Of a DNA stretch of 64,000 nucleotides, positions 27,026 to 35,913 are shown in pieces. Origin of the DNA: JAJRQY01 sp965224435 (GTDB lineage Bacteria; Actinomycetota; Acidimicrobiia; Acidimicrobiales; SZUA-35); assembly GCA_965224435.1 (NCBI GenBank), contig OZ245048.1, positions 1 through 64,000 of the forward strand, given 5' to 3'. The position numbers were made by a program, and so were the translations under genes. Under the pieces are notes generated by a model, which saw nothing but the letters and a program-made list of their open reading frames with translations, did not search any database and was not told where the DNA came from. Each line of letters opens with the position of its first letter. Position 1 is the stretch's first letter.

Positions 27026-28009
27026 CTAGTGGACTTCGGATTCGAGCCAGCGTTCGGCATCGATTGCGGCAGTGCAGCCCGAGCCAGCAGCAGTGATGGC
27101 TTGGCGGTAGGTGTCGTCCTGCACGTCACCGCAGGCGAAGACGCCGGGAACGTTGGTTCGACTGCTTTTACCTTCAGTCACCAGGTAGCCGACGTCATTG
27201 GTTTCGAGCTGATCAGCGAACAGAGAGGTTGCGGGTTTGTGGCCAATGGCGACAAAGAGGCCAGTTACCGGAAGTTCGGAGACTTCATCGGTCTTCACGT
27301 TACGAACGACAAGTTTCTCGACAGTGTTCTCTCCGAGCACGTCTTCGACTTGGCTGTCCCAAAGGAACTTGATCTTCTCGTTGGCCATGGCCCGATCTTG
27401 CATGATCTTGGAGGCCCGCAACTCGTCACGTCGGTGGATGACGGTGACGGTCCTGGCGAACTTGGTCAGGAAGGTTGCCTCTTCCATGGCGGTGTCTCCG
27501 CCTCCAACGACGGCAATGTCTTGGTCGCGGAAGAAGAAGCCGTCACAGGTCGCACAGGCCGAGACACCATGTCCCATGAGGCGGGTCTCGTTTTCGAGAT
27601 TCAACATCATTGCCGTCGCACCAGTGGAAATAATGACTGTTTGAGCTAAATAGGTGGGTGCAGGCGCTTTAGGGTCGCCGATCCAGACTTTGAATGGGCG
27701 TTCGGAGAAATCAACTCGACTAGCTTTTTCACCCCGTAGATCCGCACCAAAACCTGCTGCTTGCTCTCGGAATCTGATCATCAGGTCTGGGCCTGTGATA
27801 CCGCCGTCGGGAAAGCCGGGATAGTTCTCGACCTCAGTTGTGAGCATGAGCTGCCCGCCGGGCTGATCACCGGTTGAAGAAGGCTCGCCTTCGAGCACGA
27901 GGGGAGCAAGACTGGCCCGAGCAGCGTAAATGGCGGCAGTCAGTCCAGCCGGTCCACTGCCAAGAATCAGGACGTCAACAACAGGCTTGGAATCAGAATT
28001 CGTGGTCAC
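27026..28009 (-). CDS. trxB: Thioredoxin-disulfide reductase
   Basis: 327 residues. FAD-binding motif ILGSGPAGLTAAIYAARA, redox centre CATCDGFFF, NADPH-binding VVGGGDTAMEEATFL and the C-terminal FAD motif VFACGDVQDDTYRQAITAAGSG are all present. It transfers electrons from NADPH to thioredoxin. It starts at GTG 28009 and lies 91 bp upstream of trxA, probably one transcription unit. This matches the order near oriC in other actinobacteria. Confidence 0.97.
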   Translation of the reverse strand: MTTNSDSKPVVDVLILGSGPAGLTAAIYAARASLAPLVLEGEPSSTGDQPGGQLMLTTEVENYPGFPDGGITGPDLMIRFREQAAGFGADLRGEKASRVDFSERPFKVWIGDPKAPAPTYLAQTVIISTGATAMMLNLENETRLMGHGVSACATCDGFFFRDQDIAVVGGGDTAMEEATFLTKFARTVTVIHRRDELRASKIMQDRAMANEKIKFLWDSQVEDVLGENTVEKLVVRNVKTDEVSELPVTGLFVAIGHKPATSLFADQLETNDVGYLVTEGKSSRTNVPGVFACGDVQDDTYRQAITAAGSGCTAAIDAERWLESEVH

Positions 28010-28113
28010 GGAAGTTAATCCTCTGTAAGAGTTTGGTTGCTATCTGCTCACCTAGAACCACAAACATGCCGGAGGTGTTCCCGATCTGTCGGTGTCGATG
28101 ATCACGCAGTCGC

Positions 28114-28446
28114 TCAGCGACCCTTCTTATGCCAAAGTACAGACCCGACTACGAAGAATATGAAGCCCAGCAGCATGTATGCAGGCCATACCTCGCCTCC
28201 TTCGAAACTGAAGAAGGGGGCCCAGGCAAAGAACGAGGTCAGTCCTCGAACCAGCAGGATCAAGAGAAGCACCAGCAGGATCGGTGCAAATAAGAGCAGG
28301 ACGAGGCCGTAGACAAAGAAGCGCGATGCCATGAGGGCCTTGCCAGTGGTGGCCTGGCGAACTGTGTCCACGTAGCCGACAACAGTTTCCGCTGCTCGGC
28401 TTGGCCAGTCTTCACTCAGCTTTGATACCGCATCCGCATCTGACAT
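28114..28446 (-). CDS. Small membrane protein of unknown function
   Basis: 110 residues from ATG 28446 (MSDADAV). Two hydrophobic helices are clear: about residues 45-68 (FVYGLVLLLFAPILLVLLLI) and 88-105 (AYMLLGFIFFVVGSVLW), ending in a basic HKKGR. A short soluble N-terminus precedes. It sits between trxB and the anti-sigma gene on the same strand. I do not recognise a named domain; a phage-holin-like or phage-shock-like fold is only a guess. Confidence 0.65.
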   Translation of the reverse strand: MSDADAVSKLSEDWPSRAAETVVGYVDTVRQATTGKALMASRFFVYGLVLLLFAPILLVLLLILLVRGLTSFFAWAPFFSFEGGEVWPAYMLLGFIFFVVGSVLWHKKGR

Positions 28447-28541
28447 CGTGGCTGATCCTAGCGGAGCAATTGCCCGGCCAACCATTCTGTAAGTCTGCAA
28501 CAGCTGGAGGAGTTTCTGATCGGCGGCGGAGTCGGTGATTC

Positions 28542-29489
28542 CTAGGGCGCTTCAGGGATTGTTTCGCAGGTAAGAACGTCGACCAGGACCCCGGTCTCGG
28601 GCCCATAAATGAAGAGTTCGACTTCCTGATCTCCGACGATCACCGGCATGAAACGGTCTGGTTGAGCCGAGGGGTCAGCCTTGGTCAGTTCGGGAGGTGG
28701 CTCAAAGGCGAAGGCGCAAAGTGACTCTTCGATGGGGAAGCCATCGTTACCAACCACCATGATGGCTTCGTTGGCGGAGGTGTCGGCCGGGAACACGATC
28801 TCGGCTTCGTGGCCTGCGTAGGCGTCAGCCTCGCCGTCGTCGTCGGCTGTTGCCCCGTCCCGGTTCCCGCCCCCGTCGTCCATGGTGTCGAGGTCGACCT
28901 CTTCTTCCATGGTCTCGTCAGCGGCATCTTCTGCGGGGGATTCCATCATGGAGGCGCTGGCGGGATCCATCTCGGCCATGTCACCGTCTGCGGCGGCGAA
29001 GGTGGTAGCACTGGCACCATCTTCGAACCCCGCTGAGGCGCCAGTAGCAGAATCGTCGCTGCCGCTATTGAACTGGGTCGTTGCGTAGGTCAATCCGCCA
29101 AGAACAGCGACCGAGGCGGCAGCAGCGGAAAGCCATGTCGGCATGCCGCTGCGGGTTCGACGAGACTCTCGAACCGCTGATCGCTCCGACAGGGAGATCA
29201 CGGTGTCGTCTTCTGCCTGATCAGCCGAGTCAGTGAGGTCCACGACCTGATCGCCGATTCCAAGCTCGTCAAAGGCAGCAAGGGCAGAAGCCAGGTGCGT
29301 GGCTCGAACAGCTTCCGACGGCTCAGTAGTGGGGGAGGCGACCATGGACTGGACATCACGATGCTCGGCCACCAGATTCAGCAGGTCAGGATCGCCTTCA
29401 ACCAGGGCGATTCCGTCCTGGTTGAGCTCGCCGTCGAGGTAGGCCGACGCGAGTTCATCGCGTTCGTTGGGAGTGAGAGGTTCAGTCAT
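28542..29489 (-). CDS. Anti-sigma factor, transmembrane
   Basis: 315 residues. The N-terminus (LTPNERDELASAYLDGELN) matches the first helix of anti-sigma domains, with no ZAS zinc motif visible. A single transmembrane helix lies at about 118-138. The extracytoplasmic part begins with a long Asp/Glu/Ala-rich stretch and ends in a compact domain (DRFMPVIVGDQEVELFIYG). It overlaps the upstream ECF sigma gene by 8 bp, and sits in the sigM-rsmA position of mycobacteria, so it most likely sequesters that sigma factor at the membrane. Confidence 0.8.
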   Translation of the reverse strand: MTEPLTPNERDELASAYLDGELNQDGIALVEGDPDLLNLVAEHRDVQSMVASPTTEPSEAVRATHLASALAAFDELGIGDQVVDLTDSADQAEDDTVISLSERSAVRESRRTRSGMPTWLSAAAASVAVLGGLTYATTQFNSGSDDSATGASAGFEDGASATTFAAADGDMAEMDPASASMMESPAEDAADETMEEEVDLDTMDDGGGNRDGATADDDGEADAYAGHEAEIVFPADTSANEAIMVVGNDGFPIEESLCAFAFEPPPELTKADPSAQPDRFMPVIVGDQEVELFIYGPETGVLVDVLTCETIPEAP

Positions 29490-30033
29490 TGCGATCGTTA
29501 TGACGTTCAGAGGAGGTGGTCTGGTTCCCGAAATGAGAACTTTCCAGTTGACTTGCTAGGTGCCGCCGTCCTCGGGCGATCCGAGAACGGACAGTTCCTG
29601 GTGGAATATCAAGCGTTTCCGCGATCTCGGCATAGTCCATGCCAACCACATCTCGCAAGACAACGGGGGCTCGAAACTCCTCGGGAATCTGGGGGAATGC
29701 GTCGTCGATAGTCATGCGATCCACCACCCCTTGGTCCACGATGGCTCCGGTGTCCTCCAGCTGATCATTGGCCGAGGCTCCACCAATCCGGTTGGGATCA
29801 TCCATGATGACCAGCGGTCGCCGATTGCGTCGACGCATCTCATCCAGGCAGGCATTGGTCGCCACTCGGTAGGACCAGGTCTTGAAAGTTGATCGTCCGT
29901 CGAAGTTCTTGAGACCTCGCACAATGGCAAGTAGGGCTTCTTGGCAGCCATCGGCGGCATCAGCGTCATTGCCAGCCACCCGCCGACAGACGGCGTATAT
30001 GCGGTCGTAGTGGCGCGACAAAAGCGTGTCCAT
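29482..30033 (-). CDS. ECF sigma factor (SigM-like), start uncertain
   Basis: 183 residues from ATG 30033. Region 2 reads DADAADGCQEALLAIVRGLKNFDGRSTFKTWSYRVATNAC and region 4 has AEIAETLDIPPGTVRSRIARGR. The conserved region 2.1 beginning (DLVERAQAGDRQA) is encoded in frame upstream, back to a stop just before 30090, but no ATG, GTG or TTG exists there; ATC at 30090 is the only in-frame possibility covering it. Either a rare start is used or the protein is shortened. It is coupled to the anti-sigma gene downstream and occupies the sigM position beside trxBA. Confidence 0.85.
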   Translation of the reverse strand: MDTLLSRHYDRIYAVCRRVAGNDADAADGCQEALLAIVRGLKNFDGRSTFKTWSYRVATNACLDEMRRRNRRPLVIMDDPNRIGGASANDQLEDTGAIVDQGVVDRMTIDDAFPQIPEEFRAPVVLRDVVGMDYAEIAETLDIPPGTVRSRIARGRRHLASQLESSHFGNQTTSSERHNDRND

Positions 30034-30169
30034 TGCCTGTCGGTCACCCGCCTGGGCCCGCTCAACGAGGTCTGAGTCGCGTCGTTCGATTCACTGAGCT
30101 TAGAGCCCACGACAGCCCCGGTCAGAGATGTCACCCAATCACTTCCAAGCCCGGCCAGAGGACGGCCGG

Positions 30170-31927
30170 TTAGCTGACTTCGATCTCCGCTAGTTCAAAG
30201 CGGTGGTCGTCTTCTTCGCCCTCGTCTGGCCCATCATCAGAGGTACCAGGATCGGTAATCCACAGTAGGAGGAAGCGCCCTGTGCTTTCCATCCGGATGC
30301 GTTCGTTGCCGCTCTCATTGCTAGCGAGGGCGATGGGTTCACCCCAGGAACTCTTGTCCTCACTGAAGCCATCCATCAGGTAGAACTCGATGGACCAGTC
30401 TTTGCTGTTGGTCTCTAGTCTGACTTCGGAGACGGTTGCCGTTCCGCCCATATCGATGAGGTATCCGACGCCAGTCTTGAGTCGCCCAAAGAGTTCACGA
30501 TGGTAAGTGTCCGTCGTCCATGCGGTGTCATCGTCGCCATCGAAGGCAAGAGCGACACGATCGTCGTGCTCCTCACCGTCTCCTTCAAAGTCGATGGCCC
30601 GGGCCCCGACAATTGACGCATCAACAACGATGACTTCCACCGGACTCAGGACTGTGGTGCTGTCGGATGGTTCTTGACCGTCGGTCGGTGACTCATTCGC
30701 GGGTGTCGTTGTTTCAGGTGTTGTCTGCTCAGAATCATTGATGCCATCACTCCCAATGATGTCTTGACCCAGCTTGGCTCCGGCAATGAGCACACCGGCA
30801 ACGAGCAGTCCAGCGGCTACCAGGACCAGGGCCATGGCTGGCACCATCCAAGACCGTTCGGAGCGAAGGAAGCCTTCCTCTTCGTCCTCCTCGTCGTCCT
30901 CAAAGTCAAGATCTGAGTCGCCAGGTTCGTGATCGGGCAAGACAAGGGTGTGGTCAGGGTGGATGTACTCTGGACGAACTCCGGACAGTGCCGAGCTGAG
31001 TTCGGACGCACTGCTTTGCCGGTGATTGGGTGATCGTGCCATCAGTCGGTGGATGATGGCATCAAGATCCGACGGTACGTCTGGTTGGAATTGTGAGACC
31101 CGGGGTGGGGCTTGATGGAGCCGGGCCAGGGCGGTGGCGGCGTCGGTGTCGGCCTGGAATGGTGCATGGCCAGTAAGGGCCTCAAAGAGCACAATTCCGA
31201 GGGCGTAGAGATCGGCCCGCGGGTCGACCAGGTCGCCATTGACCTGTTCGGGAGCCAGGTACTTGGCGGTGCCAAGGAGGGTTCCGGTCACGGTTAGATC
31301 GGTATCTTCCCCAGCTTTGGCGATGCCGAAGTCGGTGACCATGATCCTTCGGTCTGAACAGAACAAGATGTTTGATGGCTTGATGTCGCGGTGGACAATG
31401 CCAGCGCGGTGAGCGGCATCGAGGGCGTCGGCGATCTGGCGACCGAGCTGCACGGCATCAGTTGGTGAGAGCTTGCCGACTTGGTCGAGGGTGGTTCGCA
31501 AGGTTTCGCCGTCGATGAGTTCCATCACGATGGCTTCGATTCCAGCGTTGGCGATTCCCGTGTTGGATGTTGTTGCCGGTTCGGTGACCGTGTCATAGAT
31601 GGCAACAATTGAGCGGTGGGAGAGGCGGGCGGCAGCAATGGCCTCTCGTCGGAATCGCAACAAAAATCCGCGATCGGTTGCCAGGTGGGGATGCAAGATC
31701 TTGACTGCGACTGGGCGACTCAAGATGGTGTCTCGACCCTCCCAGACCCGTGCCATTCCTCCGGAAGCAATGGGCTTGATTAGCTCGTACCGGCCACCCA
31801 CCAGGTAGCCGATCTGGTGTTGACCGCTGACCTCGGGTACGCCCAGAGGAGCTGGATCCTGAGCAGGCTCAGTTCCAGCCCTGTTTGGCTGACGGCGGGG
31901 CTGGTCGGCAGCGGACGGCGGTATCAC
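30170..31927 (-). CDS. Transmembrane Ser/Thr protein kinase with MurJ-operon-type extracellular domain
   Basis: 585 residues. The Hanks kinase domain (about 46-315) has an intact ATP-binding Lys76 in VAVKILHP, catalytic HRD at 179-181 (HRDIKPSN) and DFG at 199-201, so it should be active. An acidic juxtamembrane stretch leads to a helix at about 361-384. The extracellular C-terminus has a discoidin-like domain (VALAFDGDDDTAWTTDTY, GVGYLIDMGGTATVSEV) resembling the ectodomain fused to MurJ (Rv3910) in mycobacteria. Probable role: peptidoglycan-synthesis signalling. The start overlaps the DUF6049 stop by 4 bp. Confidence 0.85.
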   Translation of the reverse strand: MIPPSAADQPRRQPNRAGTEPAQDPAPLGVPEVSGQHQIGYLVGGRYELIKPIASGGMARVWEGRDTILSRPVAVKILHPHLATDRGFLLRFRREAIAAARLSHRSIVAIYDTVTEPATTSNTGIANAGIEAIVMELIDGETLRTTLDQVGKLSPTDAVQLGRQIADALDAAHRAGIVHRDIKPSNILFCSDRRIMVTDFGIAKAGEDTDLTVTGTLLGTAKYLAPEQVNGDLVDPRADLYALGIVLFEALTGHAPFQADTDAATALARLHQAPPRVSQFQPDVPSDLDAIIHRLMARSPNHRQSSASELSSALSGVRPEYIHPDHTLVLPDHEPGDSDLDFEDDEEDEEEGFLRSERSWMVPAMALVLVAAGLLVAGVLIAGAKLGQDIIGSDGINDSEQTTPETTTPANESPTDGQEPSDSTTVLSPVEVIVVDASIVGARAIDFEGDGEEHDDRVALAFDGDDDTAWTTDTYHRELFGRLKTGVGYLIDMGGTATVSEVRLETNSKDWSIEFYLMDGFSEDKSSWGEPIALASNESGNERIRMESTGRFLLLWITDPGTSDDGPDEGEEDDHRFELAEIEVS

Positions 31928-34032
31928 GAGGACAGCGTAGTGTTGCCCTTGCCTCGATCTGAGGTCACCTCGGTTCGAGCCTGCTTCGCGCTGTCGTTGT
32001 TGGAAGGCGACTTGTCGATGTTCGACTCGCAGGATCCAGTGGTATCCAATTCTGTGGTGTTGTCCAGATCAGTCGCGTCTTCGTGGGTGTCGTCCGGATC
32101 TGGGCTGTCCAACTCACTAGCTTCAGTATTTGCCGGGTGTCTGGCCAGATCGCGAGAGCGCCGGATTGAGCGCAGCCACCAGATGATAAGGAAGACCAGG
32201 GCTGCCCCAGATATGGCATAGCCCAGCCCGGGGATGGCGGTGCTCCGAATGGCGAACCGAGTTCTCGCCAACTCTCGGGACTCATCAACGGTGAGCACGG
32301 TGACCAGCAATGACGACAGTCCGAGCGAACGCGCCTCGATATTGATGTCAATCTGGGACACTCCCGGCTGAATCAGGATCTCCTGATCATGCTCTGCCAC
32401 CCGAATACGATCGCTCTGGAAACTCAGCTTGACCCGGCGAACGCCGGAGCTGGTGTTGGTGATAGTGATCGGTATGGCCGTCGTTTGAGCGGCAAGGGTG
32501 ATGGCGGGGCCTTTGGGCAACGAGATCACGTCAAGTTCGTCGATCAGGTCAGCCTCGATGGAGGCCATCCGGGCACGTCGGGCTTCCGGGTTCAGGTTGC
32601 GGCTCAGACCCTCAAGAATCCGGATCTGAATTCCTTCGGGTGATGGTCCACCTGCCACTCGGAAATCGGCATAGATGGCTAGGACCTCCTGGACTGATTG
32701 TAAGGGTTCGACGATGTCTGAGAGATTCTGGTCGGGGTTCTCTTGGGGGCGAAACGGCAGAGTGCGTGAGCTCAACGCCGCGTCTTCCATCGTGTCTGCC
32801 TTCATCATGCCGCCTTGGTCAAGGGCATCAAGCACAACTTCAAGGGCTTGCAGGTTGACACTGCTTAGGCCGCCGCCGCCCAAGATGACCGGTGAGCGGT
32901 CTTTCTGGTATCGAACAGCAAGCAGGGCGAGGAGTTGATGGGCTCGCTTCACGGAGTTGCTGGCCCGCTGGGCCACACTGTCGCTGACTCTCAGGCCAGC
33001 GATGTGTTCATCATCAATGCGAACAATGGTTAGTGAGCCGTTGTCCTGGGTGAGGGTGCCACGCGACCCGGTCGCAGGCTGAAGGTCGATAACAATTTTG
33101 ACCCCGGCCGCAATGAGCAGTTCTGCACCTTCTTCAGTGATTCCCGTTCGTAGCGGAATGACCTCTTGATCCAGCATCAGCCCGATTTCAGCGAACTGTC
33201 TGCGGGTGTCGGCCAGAGCCTGGCTATAGAAGTCCGGTTGGCCAATGGCGGCCAGGGCCGAAGGGTCGAGACTGAGCTGGGTTCCGGCAACAACCTTGCG
33301 GTCACCGAGGGCTTCGGCAAAGGCGGTGGCTAGCTCGGGGTTGGAACTCAGCTGAGGTAGCAGTCCACCTTCGAGCACGACGGTGAGGGGCAAGGTGGGA
33401 TGGGCGTTGAGAAGCTTGATCGCATCGTTGAGGTCAAGGCCGTCAGCAGAAGTCACACGAAGAACCGGCGATATTGGGAAGAGCGGGATTTCAGCAATAT
33501 CGGTTGGGAGTCGGATCAGGTTGGTCCGTAGTCGGGCCAGCACTCCTGTTTCGCCCCGGATCTCGATGGTGATTGGATAGACCCCGGAGTCTTGAAGCCA
33601 GGTGCGCGGATCGTCTTCGGGTGCGGTGAAGCTACGAATTGGTATGGAGTACTGGAGTATTCCGTTGTCGACCTGGGAGAGGCCGGAAAGTTCTTGGGCC
33701 GCAACCCGGTTCCGGACGAGACTCGGTTCGATGTAGACGTCGGACTCGTCGTTGATCGGAGCCCAAATGATGGTCGAGATACTGAGTCCTTCCGTTGTGG
33801 CCCCCGTCCAACGAAGCTCAAGGTCCAGTGAGCCGTCGGCGGCAACGAAGGGGGATTGGCGGACCAGTTCTAGGGCTTCGACTTGAGCTGCTGCTGTGGA
33901 CAGGGATGTGGCCGCGTTCGGGTCAGTCAAGCCGAGTGAGAGGCCGGGTTGGCTTGAGGCGGATGGGATGTAGCTACTGATCCCAAGGCTGACGAAGAGG
34001 AGAGCAGCGATCAGGTGGTGTTGATACTTCAC
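31924..34032 (-). CDS. DUF6049-family secreted membrane protein
   Basis: 702 residues from GTG 34032, which overlaps the upstream stop (GTGA) and starts directly on a signal peptide (KYQHHLIAALLFVSLGISSY). A large extracytoplasmic region is followed by a C-terminal transmembrane helix (GLGYAISGAALVFLIIWWL) and an acidic cytosolic tail. It corresponds in position to Rv3909, which lies beside murJ in mycobacteria. The function is unknown; a cell-envelope role is inferred from context. The in-frame ORF extends to 34170 inside the neighbouring gene but without homology. Confidence 0.78.
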   Translation of the reverse strand: MKYQHHLIAALLFVSLGISSYIPSASSQPGLSLGLTDPNAATSLSTAAAQVEALELVRQSPFVAADGSLDLELRWTGATTEGLSISTIIWAPINDESDVYIEPSLVRNRVAAQELSGLSQVDNGILQYSIPIRSFTAPEDDPRTWLQDSGVYPITIEIRGETGVLARLRTNLIRLPTDIAEIPLFPISPVLRVTSADGLDLNDAIKLLNAHPTLPLTVVLEGGLLPQLSSNPELATAFAEALGDRKVVAGTQLSLDPSALAAIGQPDFYSQALADTRRQFAEIGLMLDQEVIPLRTGITEEGAELLIAAGVKIVIDLQPATGSRGTLTQDNGSLTIVRIDDEHIAGLRVSDSVAQRASNSVKRAHQLLALLAVRYQKDRSPVILGGGGLSSVNLQALEVVLDALDQGGMMKADTMEDAALSSRTLPFRPQENPDQNLSDIVEPLQSVQEVLAIYADFRVAGGPSPEGIQIRILEGLSRNLNPEARRARMASIEADLIDELDVISLPKGPAITLAAQTTAIPITITNTSSGVRRVKLSFQSDRIRVAEHDQEILIQPGVSQIDINIEARSLGLSSLLVTVLTVDESRELARTRFAIRSTAIPGLGYAISGAALVFLIIWWLRSIRRSRDLARHPANTEASELDSPDPDDTHEDATDLDNTTELDTTGSCESNIDKSPSNNDSAKQARTEVTSDRGKGNTTLSS

Positions 34033-34802
34033 CCGGGTGCGTCCCAACTCAAAACAACCAAACCTTCTGGCTGTGGTAAGAAACCAAGCCGCTGGTAGAG
34101 CTGGAAGGCCCCCTCGTTTCGTTCCTGGGTGTTGACATAGGCGGTCCGAACACCACGTCGGTGCAACCAATGCGTGGAGTCTTGAATCAGGGCTGTGCCG
34201 ATGCCTTGTCCTTGGGCGAAAGGGGCGACGGCTAGGCGTTGCAGGTAGCCGCGCTGGCCTGCTCGACCGGTCACGGCGTAGCCAAGCACCGCCTTGTTGT
34301 CATCGTTGCTTCGCGATGTGGCGATTCGAAAGCGGTGAGTTGGTGTAGCCCCCATGGCCTCTTGAAGCATGCGGCGGTCGAACTGCCAGAACGAGTCAAA
34401 GGCCATCTTGTCGATGCCAATGACGGAGTCGCGGTGCCAGGCTCGACCGGCCTTGATTCGGACAGAGGTCTGGGGCGATGTGTTGACTCGTTGGCCAGGT
34501 AGCAGGGGGTAGGCCAAGAGGTGGAGGCGTTCGCGCGGCTGGAAGCCAGCTTGGAGGAAGGGTTGGGTGTCTTGGGGATTCAGGGCCGGCGTGACTGCTC
34601 GTTTTACTCCAAGCTGACGGAGGGATGAGAGGCAGTCCAGAATGTCGCTAGTGCTCGGCCCTCGGCCGGTGAGTTTTGGCCCAACTAACGCGGTGAATGC
34701 ATCGCCTTGCCAAGGAACGACGCGTACCCGGCTGTTGCCGGGTGAGGTCGACCGGGCTCGCTTGAGCACCAGTCCGGTTGGGCGTACGGGGGCATGATCC
34801 AC
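34029..34802 (-). CDS. GNAT-family N-acetyltransferase
   Basis: About 257 residues. The C-terminal GNAT core is clear: RLAVAPFAQGQGIGTALIQD gives the acetyl-CoA-binding Q/RxxGxG/A loop, followed by AYVNTQERNEGAFQLYQRLGF. The N-terminal 110 residues may be a second, degenerate GNAT half (GVKRAVTPALNPQDTQPFLQAGF). Starts are GTG 34802 or TTG 34805. The gene overlaps DUF6049 by 4 bp and forms the promoter-proximal end of the minus-strand run down to trxA. Substrate unknown. Confidence 0.8.
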   Translation of the reverse strand: MDHAPVRPTGLVLKRARSTSPGNSRVRVVPWQGDAFTALVGPKLTGRGPSTSDILDCLSSLRQLGVKRAVTPALNPQDTQPFLQAGFQPRERLHLLAYPLLPGQRVNTSPQTSVRIKAGRAWHRDSVIGIDKMAFDSFWQFDRRMLQEAMGATPTHRFRIATSRSNDDNKAVLGYAVTGRAGQRGYLQRLAVAPFAQGQGIGTALIQDSTHWLHRRGVRTAYVNTQERNEGAFQLYQRLGFLPQPEGLVVLSWDAPG

Positions 34803-34893
34803 CAAAAAACTAGACTACCAGGCTTGCCTGGCTAGGTCTGTCAGGCTGGATATAGCGGAACTTTCGTCCAATTTGGGCCTAACGTGGCCAGCT

Positions 34894-35913
34894 ATGACGG
34901 TGCTGGTTGCTACCCATGATCTCTGCCGGCTTCATGATCCCGGGCCTGGACATCCAGAGTCACCGGATCGGCTTGGCGCTGTCTTGGCTGGGGTTGAGGC
35001 GGCTGATTTGGGATCAGACGTGTTGTGGCTGGAGGCAACGTCGGCACCACGTTCAGTCCTGGAGCGAACCCACACTGCTCAATCATTGGATTCTCTGGCC
35101 GCCCTGAGTGAGCAGGGTGGCGGAGCGATTGACACCGACACGTGGGTTTCTTCCGATAGCTACGAGGCAGCCCGTAAAGCAGCGGGCGCTGGGCTGGATC
35201 TGATTGCCGCGCTTGATGAGGGCAAGGGTGACGCAGGCTGGTCCATTGTTCGGCCCCCTGGTCACCACGCCTTGTCCGATCAGCAGATGGGGTTCTGTCT
35301 CATCAATAATGCGGCGGTGGCGGCGCGATTCTTGGCTGACCGAGGCGAGCGGGTGGCCATTGTTGACGTGGACGCCCATCACGGCAATGGAACTCAAGAC
35401 ATTTTCTATGACGATCCCAACGTCTTGTTCGTCAGCCTTCATCAGTATCCGTGGTATCCCTACACCGGCGAGCCCGATGAGGTTGGATCCGGTGATGGCC
35501 GCGGAACAACTGTCAATATTCCCTTGCCTGCGGGAGCTACGGGACAGATGTACCGGGCAGCCATTGATCGTATTGTCGGGCCGGTTCTGACCCGATTCTC
35601 GCCGTCATGGATCTTGGTTTCTGCTGGCTTTGACGGTCACCGATCCGATCCGATCACGGACTTGGGCTTGACTTCGGCTGACTATTCAGACTCGATTCAG
35701 GAGGTCCTGCAACTGGTGCCAGCGGGAAGGCGACTGCTCTTCCTGGAGGGTGGCTATGACCTGGTTGCCCTGCGAGATTGCACCGCTGCGGTGTTGGCTT
35801 GTACTGCCGGTGGTTTTCATCGGCCAGAAAGTCCGACGACCGGAGGGCCTGGTTTGGACGGGTTGGAGCAGATTCATCGGATCCACCTCGATGGTGGAAT
35901 TGGAGATGTTTGA
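34894..35913 (+). CDS. Histone-deacetylase-family (AcuC-like) zinc amidohydrolase
   Basis: 339 residues with all class II HDAC motifs: WSIVRPPGHHA (tandem catalytic histidines), VAIVDVDAHHGNGTQDIF (zinc ligands Asp and His), WILVSAGFDGHRSDP (third zinc ligand) and FLEGGYDL. Bacterial members deacetylate acetylpolyamines or acetyl-proteins. ATG 34894 (MTVLVATHD) is chosen over 34873 on homology. It is transcribed divergently from the GNAT gene and is directly followed by cca with no gap, so a two-gene operon is likely. Confidence 0.92.
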   Translation: MTVLVATHDLCRLHDPGPGHPESPDRLGAVLAGVEAADLGSDVLWLEATSAPRSVLERTHTAQSLDSLAALSEQGGGAIDTDTWVSSDSYEAARKAAGAGLDLIAALDEGKGDAGWSIVRPPGHHALSDQQMGFCLINNAAVAARFLADRGERVAIVDVDAHHGNGTQDIFYDDPNVLFVSLHQYPWYPYTGEPDEVGSGDGRGTTVNIPLPAGATGQMYRAAIDRIVGPVLTRFSPSWILVSAGFDGHRSDPITDLGLTSADYSDSIQEVLQLVPAGRRLLFLEGGYDLVALRDCTAAVLACTAGGFHRPESPTTGGPGLDGLEQIHRIHLDGGIGDV

